Below, piece by piece: positions 40,641 to 51,018 of a stretch of 64,000 nucleotides of DNA (within the stretch, counting starts at the first letter, position 1; the number at the start of each line of letters is the position of its first letter). Origin of the DNA: Nilaparvata lugens (lineage: Eukaryota; Arthropoda; Insecta; Hemiptera; Delphacidae); NCBI RefSeq assembly GCF_014356525.2, contig NC_052512.1, forward strand, positions 1 through 64,000, read 5' to 3'. The notes under the pieces were generated by a model, which searched no databases, was not told the DNA's origin, and saw nothing but the letters and a program-made list of their open reading frames with translations. Made by a program: the position numbers and the translations under genes.

Positions 40641-41070
40641 GTATTTATTGTAGCGCTCATCGAATTTCCATCTAGCTGTTTACTCTGTTGTCAATATTTG
40701 CAGTAGCAGAAGTCTTCGGGGTGATACACAGCATTTGTGAAGTTGTGAATTGTAAATCCTTCACAGATAATACGATGTTTCTGATATTTATAAGAGCAGT
40801 CTCTAAATTCCCTCTTTTGCGAATAAATTCACAAAAAATTAAGGCCGTCCGGCTCGCAAAATTACTGGGTTCAAACCTCAGCTCTAGCTCAGTGGTAGAA
40901 ACATGAATTTTACAAATACCAATAATCACCATAAGGTTCGGTGATCTGTGATTAATAGCTCTTACCGCTGCTTTTATGAAGTTCTTGAAGAATACCAGTG
41001 AGAAAATTAAAAGAATATTCGATGGCTGATTAACAGTAACCATGTACCACTGGAGAATGATAAGGACCAA
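40641..41070. repeat. Fragment of the same tRNA-like repeat family plus unrecognised DNA
   Basis: GCAGTAGCAGAAGTCTTCGG and GTGATACACAGCATTTG at about 40,700-40,735 repeat the body words of the pair just upstream. The 132-codon minus-strand frame (40,672-41,070) reads through this repeat and shows no domain. TGGGTTCAAACC (40,866-40,877) and TAGCTCAGTGGTAGAA (40,885-40,900) are excellent box B and box A words but in the wrong order for a tRNA gene. Confidence 0.5.
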
Positions 41071-43006
41071 CTATAGTTGTTTCTAGTTGATTCTTAAAAC
41101 GCTCGTCGTGAATACAGGTATTCACCAATATATCCTTCAAAAATTCCTTAGAACTTACAACGCCAGTTCTTGAAGCTCTCTGGATCCTTATATGATATAA
41201 CTGGAACCTTATTAATATAATTTTTTTATATACTTTTTCTGGCAGATAAATGATATCATCAAGGATGATAATATTGAGTGCTTTGAATAAGATTATATTA
41301 CTTGATTCAATAATTCAAGTGCTGCTAAATATTTGTTGGTATTAAAACAGCTCAAACTGCATATCACGAGATGAGTTAGGATATAATAAAAAATTCTATG
41401 AGTTTGTATGCTGACATAAAACACAAAATATATTCCCATAAGAAATATGTGCATAAAATATTCGATATATCTATAATTTACCTAATCAAATGTTTTCTAA
41501 AATCTGAATAATTACCACAGGCTTAGCTAATATTCACAATAGCGAGTTTCAAATTCATAAATATATTATATTTAATACTGATACTTATACTTCCAATCAA
41601 TACAAAATTCTGCAAACAAAAACCTGTTCGGTCTATAAGTTTGATATGATATACTTTGTTCAATTAACAAAATTATAATAATAAATTAATATTCAAACAT
41701 GAGATCTCAGGGATTTATATGAATTCGGGCTGTGCATGGAAGTAAGCTTCCTACATATATTAAATAAATTTATAAAATGTTCTTATGAACTATGTGATAT
41801 TATTCACACGTGGTGACTTTTTATTTAATTCAAGTTAATTTGATTAGCGCTTTTTTATTAATTACCCCACTGAACGTAGAAAAAACGAGCTCGTTTGACT
41901 TATCAATCACTGAACTGAAGTTCTAGATGGTCTCGTGGATTGAATTAATTATTTCCAATAATTAATTAGGTGGGCTCCTTTTCGTCACTGCTGGGCTAAC
42001 GCGTGATCCAGATTTTTATAAGTTTCTTTCGAATTAAAGATATTTTATGGGAATCGTTACAAATTACGAACTCTTTGACAGCACTGAGTTCACAGATAAT
42101 GACATTTAATACAATACTTCACATTAAAAAGGGTTTGGCTTAATAGTTTTTAAAATTTTAAAAAGAGGAAAAAAGAACCCTAAACTCCATGTGCATCCTC
42201 TCAGGTCGGGATCTTAAGCCAGAAGAAGGAGGTTTTCAGAAAAATTTGCCTCTTCCACGAATAATTCTCTAAGCTACTCTCTAATTGGCCTTCAATTTAA
42301 TAAACTCAATACAATTGGTTGCCTTGGGAATCAGGGCTTCCTCGGCTTTACAATAGAAAAAATTAAATAAAAAAGAGTTTTTATACAAATGTATGGAGTG
42401 TTTATCTTAAATTGATTTCATAAATAAATCCTAACATGCGATTTTAAGACATTTAGTTTTTTATATAAGTTTTGTATACTCTTGATTTACCATGCTCTTT
42501 TAGATTATAATAAATATTTATACAGAAATAATGGGGGTTCGTACTTCTACACATCGACTTCCTTTAGTATACAAAATATATCCTTTATGAATAAATTTTA
42601 TATAATTCAACCTGTTATATGGGTTGATCGAATAATCAGCTGATTCGTTCAGTATTGATTCTAATAATTATCGATTTATCCAAGATCGACTAATTCTTTT
42701 CAAAATGTAAACAAATAATTCTAACCTCAATGTTCATGCATTTATTTTTTATAATCCACCAATAATAAGTAAGCCGCTTTATAATTTTTTCATCTTACCA
42801 ATGGGTTCTCATAATTATTAAATCACAATTATACATGTTTTCCTATCGTTTTTGATAACGCTATTACTCCTAATCGCTAATGATACTTGATTTAAGTTGA
42901 TTTATCCTTTGAGTAGGTCTAACCGTCTTTCCAATTTTATAGTTCTATTACATTTAATTGGTTCATTTTAAAATATTTGGTGGTTTTAAATTACCACGTG
43001 ACACAT
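41071..43006. other. AT-rich spacer without recognised genes
   Basis: About 1.9 kb with no open frame over 60 codons and no repeat that I can match inside the window. GTTGCCTTGGGAATCAGGGC near 42,320 and surrounding higher-GC words may belong to an unrecognised element. Confidence 0.4.
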
Positions 43007-43090
43007 TTAATTGGGATTTCGTTTAATAATAATTATTCTTCAATTAGCATTTGAACAAATGCAACTTTCAATTTATTTCCATCTAATATT
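43007..43090 (-). repeat. Body fragment of the tRNA-like repeat
   Basis: TTGGGATTTCGTTTAATAAT, AGCATTTGAACAAATGCAAC and TTTATTTCCATCTAAT are the reverse complement of the body at 40,440-40,520. Confidence 0.7.
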
Positions 43091-43535
43091 GCTAATATAC
43101 AGAGACCTCACCAATAACCCAACATTCACCCTCTAGCTGGTTTCTCCCCAACCACTACACCCAGCGTGCAACTAACTTAATCCCCAGCTAACTCTGTATC
43201 AGCCTGTAACGAAAACCTGATGCCGTGAAAACTTGACGTAATGAATAGCTCAACTCTCCATTTCTTCCATTATTCAAAAGACTAGTCAAAAGGTTCTAGA
43301 CTAATTGAAAACTTGACGAACTGGTACTTCCAAAACATCATCGTGTTGATCCATTACAGTGGGGAGTAGGAAAAACTGCACCGAACGTTGCTCTGTGTGT
43401 ATACCCTGTGGCAAGGGCAGAACATAGTGATATGTTTTTACGACTCTCAACAAGCACTCTGCTGAATATGTAAATTTGTCACACAACCAAACACGTCCTG
43501 AGGTTGGAAAACTCACTCTGTTCCACTCACTCTCC
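43091..43535. other. Unrecognised, moderately GC-rich DNA
   Basis: A 79-codon minus-strand frame (43,301-43,540) has mixed composition (KTYHYVLPLPQGIHTEQRS), but I see no splice context, homologue or repeat copy. It is left uncalled. Confidence 0.3.
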
Positions 43536-43699
43536 CACACGCTCTTTCAAAGCTTCTCTTTCTAACTGATACTCTTCCTTGTCCCACTCTCTTAATGGAT
43601 TAATGTTTTCCACACGCTCTTTCAAAATTTCTCTCTCTAACTGATATTCTTCCGTGTCTCACTCTCTTCATGGATTAATGTTTCCCACACAACATACAA

Positions 43700-43744
<45 letters not shown>
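43536..43744 (+). repeat. Two 75-bp direct repeats followed by (CT)n
   Basis: CACACGCTCTTTCAAAGCTT at 43,536 and CACACGCTCTTTCAAAATTT at 43,611 start two tandem 75-bp copies, both ending ATGGATTAATGTTT. A (CT)20-type tract occupies 43,704-43,744. Confidence 0.85.
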
Positions 43745-43747
<3 letters not shown>

Positions 43748-43754
43748 AAAAAAT

Positions 43755-44270
43755 TACAAGATGTCCTTCCTAGAAGTATACGATTATTACTGGTCAAATC
43801 TCTGATTTTTCCTCATTTCACGTACTGCAACTCTGTCCTCAGTGACATGCAAGCTACACTCAATGATGAAATTCAGTGCTGCCCAAATTATTGTCTACGT
43901 TTTGTTTGAACGCCAAGAACATATCACTCCAGCACACATTGCTAGTTCTACCCTGAAGTTCCCCGATCAGAGGCGTTTCAGAATAATCAAACTTGTTAGA
44001 ATCCTAATTATTTCAAAAATGATTTTAAATTTGTTTCCGATGGTAGGAGGATAGATGCTTCCCATACTAGAGCTGGGTCAAATACTCTTAGCATACCCAA
44101 TCACCGAACAGCTATCTATTCTAAATCGTTCCTTGTCAGTGCTTGTCGTGAATGGAATAAACTTCCCAACTCTATTAGATGCATTGAGAGCGGGCTTTAT
44201 CCTGTCTTTGAAAAAGTATATTATAGAGAAAATGACTGAGTCTGCCCAACCCTAGAGCACTGCATGACAA
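43755..44270 (+). pseudogene. Non-LTR retrotransposon C-terminal fragment (Jockey/CR1-like)
   Basis: Frame-corrected, the strand reads LLLVKSLIFPHFTYCNSVLS, DEIQCCPNYCLRFV then a stop; then HITPAHI...LKFPDQRRFRIIKLVRIL; then IPNHRTAIYSKSFLVSACRE and WNKLPNSIR. This is the diagnostic order after the polymerase core in Jockey/CR1-type LINEs: the P-H-x-x-Y-C-N block, the H-I-T/S-P block and the final F-x-V-S-A-x-R-x-W-N-x-L-P. A stop codon and at least one frameshift make it dead. The pyrimidine-rich DNA to about 44,330 is probably its 3' UTR. Confidence 0.8.
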
Positions 44271-44701
44271 ATATTCTGATCTACCTTCCTTTCCATTCTT
44301 TATTCCATTCATTCATCCATCTCTCATAATATATATTCATCATCCCATCTCAACATTTTCTGTTACTATTGTATATCGTCATTATTACTCAATTAATTTC
44401 TGAACTCTTAATAAAATCCCACCTCATAACATTTGTTTCATTTATCTATTTCGAATCATTAATTCAATATTGTACTCCTTATTACTCATTCTGATATCAT
44501 AATTCCCATAGTTCTAGATTCAAATACATATTACATGTTATAATATTCCCAACAGCTCTTTGCATTACACCCGGTCATGTGTTGATGGGAAGGATATTAT
44601 TTTATATCCTTCTTAGAGAATCGACAATTATTTGTTGAAACACCGCCGATGTATGAAGTTACATTACAATTTTATATTATTGTTATTCTAATTGCATTTG
44701 A
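44271..44701. other. Probable LINE 3' UTR and AT-rich DNA
   Basis: No gene. CCATTCATTCATCCATC near 44,308 is simple sequence. Confidence 0.35.
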
Positions 44702-45354
44702 AGGGGTTATAATACAAGGGGTCCAAGTGACATATTGTTAGTTTCGGGAAAATTGAGCCTAAAGTATACTTTCACAATTGAATCTTCATAATGAAATGAA
44801 TATAGAAATGATATTCACCTATTCCTATAACTATTTAGTATATTTTCACCAAATGAAACGTACAGTTTCATGTCTCAAATTGCTCTTCTTTCTCAATTAT
44901 AAGCTAAATAGTGATAAAAAGTATCACTTGTACCCCTTGTTAACCAAACAAAACTCTATTGTCTAGCTGCACATAAATCTATCAAATTTACCAGCAATTG
45001 AACAATGATTAATGATCTCATTGCAATATTATCTGATTCGCAAATTGGTTCTTGAGATATCTTTTGCTTGGTGAATAGCTTAATCAAGGTTAAATTTAAT
45101 TTGTTGGATACGAGCAACCGTTGTCCTGTAAACAAGGGATCCAAGTCACTTGGACCCCTTGTTTAATCAAATAAAGAGCTGTTTGGAAATGTAGTTTTAA
45201 AATTTCACACTAGATGTCAGCACTAGATTAGACTTACGCTTATACCTCTTGTATACTAGATTTAAACCATTTTCAGCTTTTGATTACTGTAGCTAACTCA
45301 AAAAAATGAAAAATGTCACTTGGATCCCTTGTATTCTAACCCCCTCAGAGGATC
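44702..45354. mobile_element. Terminal-inverted-repeat element with internal copies of its own ends
   Basis: Outer ends AGGGGTTATAATACAAGGGG plus TCCAAGTGACAT, and ATGTCACTTGGATCCCTTGT plus ATTCTAACCCCCT, are inverted repeats of about 34 bp. The same end motif recurs inside as a tight palindrome, AAACAAGGGATCCAAGT (45,130-45,146) next to CACTTGGACCCCTTGTTT (45,147-45,164), and once more as CACTTGTACCCCTTGTTAA near 44,925. No transposase; frames of ~62 codons are not convincing. Confidence 0.75.
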
Positions 45355-45445
45355 TTTATTCTCATTGATTGATTTTTTATACTATGTATAATTCGATGAA
45401 TAATTAGCATTACCCTCATTTAATGTAAATAAGTGTACAAGCCAG
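45355..45445. other. AT-rich end of the left contig
   Basis: No feature. The sequence stops at the N run. Confidence 0.5.
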
Positions 45446-45545
45446 NNNNNNNNNNNNNNNNNNNNNNNNNNNNNNNNNNNNNNNNNNNNNNNNNNNNNNN
45501 NNNNNNNNNNNNNNNNNNNNNNNNNNNNNNNNNNNNNNNNNNNNN
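45446..45545. other. Assembly gap of exactly 100 N
   Basis: One hundred N is a conventional placeholder for a gap of unknown size between joined contigs. The orientation and adjacency of the sequence on either side are therefore only as good as the scaffolding evidence. Confidence 0.98.
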
Positions 45546-45726
45546 AAATCATCTTTAAAATAGTTCGGATTACAGTATTTCAAGATATCTCTAACAAGCT
45601 TGACTATTCGAAAAAGCCTCTGATCGGGAAGCTTTATGTTGAACTAGCAATGAGGGCTGGGGTGATATGATCATGGCGTTGGAGAGAGTAGACGAACGTA
45701 GACAATAATTTTGGCAACGCTGTAGT
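45546..45726 (-). pseudogene. LINE fragment at the contig edge, same family as 43,755-44,270
   Basis: On the minus strand it reads QNYCLR, a broken middle, then KLPDQRLFRIVKLVRDILKY, matching LKFPDQRRFRIIKLVRILII of the copy at 43.9 kb. It starts abruptly at the inner end of the right arm and runs into the gap. By eye it is only about 75% similar to the other copy, so it is a separate insertion and not part of the mirror. Confidence 0.7.
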
Positions 45727-46247
45727 TCATGATATGCATGTTATATAGAGTTTGCAATTAATCACTGAACCAATTTCTCAGGTGAATAAGGTAATAACGG
45801 ATAAGTGTACTTATATTAGTTGATGAGCATAGGAAGACAGAACATAGAAAACATTATTTGAAACAACAACTAACCACCTAATGACTTACTAAACACTAAT
45901 TCATTAATATAATGAGCCCAAGAAAAAAACAAAACCTACTCTAGAACATGGTAGGCCATAGTGGAGTAGGTCAATTTCCACACAGAAAAAACTAAACATG
46001 TAGAGGACTCATTATAAGAAATTTTTTCCAACTAAATATTTTCTACAACATCCAATTTTCCTAGTGATATGTCTCTGTTTACTGTGAAAACATATTATGA
46101 ATTGTATATTACTTTTTCCATCTTCTTGGATTATTTTACGCCTATGAACATTGGATGATTACCATTCCATAGCCCAATAAGATGATAGCCTACATCAAGC
46201 AAAGTCATCAATTCTGTGTTATTGGTTCGTTCACAGTCCCCGTATAA

Positions 46248-46867
46248 CCCTTCCACTACCAGCGGGTAATTGGACTACCCCAACCCACATTTTCCCCATT
46301 TTTTTGTAGATAATGTTTTGTATTCCATTGGAACCTTGAGTACTTGTTAAAAACATATCACTTCAGTTGTTTTTTCTCATATAATCATTTCATTCCTCTT
46401 ATTTTTTCAATTATTAGCAGATTTATCCTTGGGGTAACTCTATTACCCCGCTTGGTATTCCATGTCATGCAATTTTTTGGTATTCCATCCCATTATCGGA
46501 ATGCATAAGATATAAATTTAATGTCCATTATCATTTTTTTCGCCAAACCTGATTCATAATGATCACTTGAAATCTAAATTTGAAAAAATTGCTTCTCTAT
46601 AGCCATAATTTAATTTTTGACAACATTTCCCCTACATCTATTTGATAGAATGCCCAATTTTTTTGTCCTGTCAGTTTTTGATTGAAACATATTTTTTAAA
46701 CAAAAGAAATTTATTTTTAATTATATTAAAAAACTTTTGTAATGCATTTCATAGATGATTAATGGAAAAAATATAGAATAAGATATAAAACAGAAATCTT
46801 GTTGGGGTGACCCAGTTACCCCAGTTGGTATTCCGTGTATGTGAAGAAGGTTGTAGTAGTCCAAGGG
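46248..46867. mobile_element. piggyBac-like non-autonomous element, right arm only
   Basis: The 620-bp insert starts CCCTTCCACTACCAGCGGGT and ends TAGTAGTCCAAGGG, giving CCCTT...AAGGG termini. It is flanked by ATAA on both sides (46,244-46,247 and 46,868-46,871). Its interior has inverted GGGTAATTGGACTACCCC and repeated GTTGGTATTCC or CTTGGTATTCC words. In the left arm the flanks join directly at about 36,836. CCC/GGG ends with a 4-bp AT-rich duplication resemble piggyBac-type MITEs, though the canonical target is TTAA. It has no transposase. Confidence 0.75.
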
Positions 46868-47284
46868 ATAAAGTCTTTCTCTATCTTATGCCCAGTGTTA
46901 CTTATGCACTGTCGCGACTAAATGGCACCTGAAGACTGAACCATTGCTCGGTTAATACATGCAACTCAGTGGAGTGATGAGGGAAGGTTTTGGAATGCAT
47001 AGGTGACTCATTCAATGACACCACCCCATTCAATAGTTTTGTGCAGCAAAAAACTGACACTGTTCTACTTTTTACAACAGCGCGACTGCCGGAGGGTGAT
47101 TTAATGAAAAAGAAATTCTGAATAGTTTTACTCATAACATGACAAGTTAGTCAGATTTTTTCGCGAGCACTTATTGTTGCACATGTGATATCTAGACGAT
47201 ATTTAATTTCACGCCATACATTGTCGATCTGGAGTGATGTCCTGAACTACTGCTCTAATACTTTGTTCTATATCATCAATATTA

Positions 47285-48040
47285 CATAATTCTTGATAAC
47301 AAATATAACGCTTCATAACGCAATATTATATAAAGCTTGAATCAAGATACAGTCAGCAGAGATGCGATTCCTTGGACAACTCAAAGGATGATAGGCTGTG
47401 TTGTGCTAGAAGGATGTTACTCCAAAAAGTTCCTTGTGTATCTTTTTGGATGCAACAAATTGCCTTCGAGAAGATACAAGAGAGCTTCTGCTGCTTATGG
47501 TGAGAGACATTGAATCTCCTCGTGTATCTTTTCGGATGCAACAAATTGCCTTTGAGAATATACAAGAGAGCATCTGCTGCTTAATGTAAGATACATTGAA
47601 GCTTCCTGTTTATCTTCTCGCATTCTAAGATACACATCTTCTCGGAAGCAACACGTTGCCTTCGAGAAGATACAAGAGAGCATCTGCTGCTAATGGTAAG
47701 ATACATTAAAGCTCATTGTGTATCTTTTCAGATGCAACACGTTGCTTTTGAGAAGATACAAAAGAGCATCTGCTGCTTATGGTGAGATACATTGAATCTC
47801 CTTGTGTATCTTTTCGGATGTAACACTTTGCTTTCGATAAAAGAGAGCATCTGCTGCTTATGGTGAAATACAATAAAGCACCTTGTGTATCTTTTCGATT
47901 GCAACACGTTGTTTTTGAGAAGATACGGAAGAGCATCTTTTGCTTATGGAGAGATAATTTTTTAAAAATTTTAGATGTTTTTGAACGGTTATTATGTATT
48001 GTAGTATAATGGCCCTCCACCGATAGGCAGAGCTACATGT
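47285..48040 (+). repeat. Minisatellite-bearing element, right-arm copy
   Basis: Mirror of 35,780-36,430: GGCTGTGTTGTGCTAGAAGG, units with GATGCAACAAATTGCCTTCG and GAGAGCATCTGCTGCTTATG, and the end GTAGTATAATGGCCCTCCAC. It has about one more unit than the left copy, so unit number has changed since the arms separated. Confidence 0.85.
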
Positions 48041-49302
48041 CCCGGATGTACTTGGTTATTTAATTTCATGCTCTTGTCCTGAAACTACCACCAATTATTA
48101 CGATCACGATGATGGAAGAGCACTCCTTGATGAAGATAGCTAGCTAGCTCCATGTAAAGAATATACCTAACAAATTTAATCAAAACTGACTCCATGCTCT
48201 TGATCAAATAAAAAGTAGAACTAAGAGAAACTAAGAGGGTGCTCTATTTCTCAAAGAAGATTCTACTTCGGAGTCTCTATGAGATCAAGTATCCGAAGTG
48301 AGAGAGAAGGATAGAGAGTTTGAGATTGAATTGCATGTAGAGAAGAGAATGAGAGAAAGACCGATGAGGGATGGATGGAGACCGTGGAAAGGAGAAACAG
48401 AACGTGGAAAAGTGACGGATAAAGAAGACGCATAGTGGTGACGGAAGAGAGAAGAGTGGAGAAAATTTTCAGATTCCAGGTTTCTCTACTTATATCTATG
48501 GCAAAACAAAATTCAACTCTAGTTTCAGCGTTGAGGATTTTTCGAGAGTAGTTTCATTATTGCTGAATCTTAACCTACAGACTGAAGTTTTCATTATTAT
48601 GGAGCAGAGATGGATGATTCAGGATTGCAGATATAATGTAGGTATCTTTCTGTGGGTATTGGAAATGAATTTGGTTTGATTTAATGTGGGAAATTAAAGT
48701 ATGATTGCAATGTTTCATATGAAACGGTGAAGTTCTGATATTCATTTGTCCATCCTTGGAAAAGGATATCACATGATTTGGAGAAGTTGAGATTAAATAT
48801 CATAGAGGTGGAGAGAATGAGATTGATTGATTGAGTAATTTATTTATGTAGATTACAATATATACTGGCTCATACACCTTTTATACAATAGCTCCAATAC
48901 AGCAAGATTATAGATGATTTACAAAATATATAATGAAGAAAATAATTATTGAGTTGTATTGATATGAAAAAAGCAATTTGTATAACTATAGATGAAATAG
49001 ATATTATTTGTTATGCCTCTTCATAAATTGGCGGAGCTTTGGACATATATGTCCATTCTTCGGATAGAATATTCGAAGTTCCTTCCACTAACTCTCTACC
49101 AAAAAGAGAGAGAGACTGATGAGGATAGAGGGAGAACCGAGGAATGGAAGACAGGTGATGATTTTCCATTAACATTCACTCGAACGTTGATGAAGAAAGT
49201 AAAGAAGACAATTCAGCATAATATTATTCATAATAATCAATATATATATTATAATAATATTATACCATAATATTATAATAATAAATATGGCATAATATTT
49301 AC
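48041..49302. other. Right-arm DNA, no gene
   Basis: Counterpart of 34,060-35,770. It contains the unoccupied target of the left-arm LINE at about 49,016-49,027 (GCCTCTTCATAAATTGG). Confidence 0.5.
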
Positions 49303-49580
49303 CATGAGAGACATTAGCGTAAGTAGATACCCCATGGTATAGGACGTTATGTCGCATCTTTTACGTTATCTCAGCTGATAGTCCACGTAGTTATTTCCTG
49401 TGAATCTTTATGACGCTGGTAGTCTCTAATATTGTGCCGTTCAGGCGTTCATACACTCTCACCCGTCAAAACAGTAAAAATCGTCATAATCGACTGTAAT
49501 CGGCTTGAGATAACAGTAAAGTTGCGACATAAACGCCCTACGCCATGGGATATCTATTTACGCTATTGTTTCTCTATGAT
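49303..49580. mobile_element. MITE family C, copy 2, right arm
   Basis: Mirror of 33,798-34,075, with GTAGATACCCCATGGTATAG at one end and CCATGGGATATCTATTTACG at the other. An extra ATAATA-rich stretch lies just outside its left end. Confidence 0.8.
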
Positions 49581-51018
49581 TATACTTTGGGAAGTGCCTT
49601 GTGTTTTAAATAGGAGAATTCTTTATCAGGTCGAGTTAGGACTTTTGAGTCCTCTCTACCTCTTCTTCGTTCATAAGAACATCTCCACTAGCCTTTCGAG
49701 TCCTCTGATTAACCTATTCTTGATACGTAGTAGTGCTTCATTATGAAGATATTGAAATGGACATTACTATGTATAATATTTCATTTATTTATTTATCCAT
49801 TTATCGTAATAAAACACTATAATCATAATACAATATGACATTGAAGGAAAAACTAGGCTGAGCCTGTACTATTTCTCTCCAAAAATGTCGATATAATTTT
49901 GATGTTGTCCAAAATCTAAGTTTATGTAATCACAATTTGAAATTTGGAATTAATTTGGACAATTATTATTGTATTTGGACAATTCGAAACTAATTGGGAA
50001 ATTGAAGAAGTTTTGGGCAATAGCCTGTTTTTCTTCTCCAATCATTGTTTGTGCTAACCTAATAATGATAAATATGTCTTTCATGCGGATTTAACATGAA
50101 TATTTGATATCTTATTGGTTATTGGTGCTCTGGTGCTGAGTTGAGGAATTGACGATCAACGTTAAATTCCATAAGTATTTCATAGTTTCCTCATTTAAGC
50201 TCCATGAGTTGGAAAAATATTACCGATTAACGTAGAAATTAACATGAATATTTCATGTCTTATTGAGGCTTCAATTAATCGGGGCTCAGTTTCGACTTGA
50301 TCAACTCGATTGTCTGTTTGTTTGCACCGCAGTTATTGTCTGATTTGAATGGAATTTGGTATACAAGTACTTTGAAACAAGGTGCGTCGACGTATATGTT
50401 TTTTTTCTAAAATTTTGCATTCTGAGGATATACAGAAGTGACAGAAGTGACAGTAGTCTCCTCGAATCGAAACTGACCTAGTGATTGAACTGGCTGAATC
50501 CTCTAACCAACCTTGTTCAGAATTAACTACTGATCTAGTGACGGTTGCACAAAGCGGTTGAATGTTAACCGTGATCACTTTCATGAGAGCAACAGAAAAA
50601 AGCCTTTTAGGAAAAACGACTTCTCTGATTGGTTCTCATGGATTTGTCACGCTTAAAATTGAACCAGCTTTTGTGCAACCGACCCTGAGATTGATATAAC
50701 TGGAATTCTCAGATGAGAACACCATTTCTTGATTCTCGTTTCGTTTAGTCAGCTCCCTATAACTAACTAAACGCACTCTTGAGGTCTCATCTTATCCTCC
50801 TTTTTTTCATCTGAAGACGGAATCGGCTTATTTGATTATGCAGTCTGATGTCTCGTCCTCCCTGGAATAAAAGAATTTCGAAAAAGTGAGGTGAGGTGAC
50901 AAGACCAGATTTGTAGCAAATAGCGAGCGATGTACACGTTCAAATTGAATTTAATGCTTCACAATTTCAACTTGGATTTTCCTTGTTCGCAGTCTTTCAT
51001 TCAATCTCTTACTTCCGG
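49581..51018. other. Right-arm DNA, no gene
   Basis: Counterpart of 32,361-33,797. The only element recognised is the MITE L copy listed separately. Confidence 0.45.
50538..50688. mobile_element. MITE family L, copy 3, right arm
   Basis: Mirror of 32,692-32,833: GTGACGGTTGCACAAAGCGG at one end and AACCAGCTTTTGTGCAACCG at the other. Confidence 0.8.

Noticed and set aside
40672..41070. 132-codon minus-strand frame
   Set aside because: It overlaps the dispersed tRNA-like repeat, has no domain and no splice or promoter context.
43301..43540. 79-codon minus-strand frame with mixed composition
   Set aside because: The composition is plausible, but there is no recognised homologue, no splice context and no second copy to test constraint. 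Left as unrecognised DNA.
45446..45726. Reading the palindrome centre as the N gap
   Set aside because: The arms end at 37,375 and 45,727, so the symmetry centre is near 41.55 kb. The gap is off-centre within the spacer, and the LINE beside it is not a mirror of the left contig at arm-level identity.
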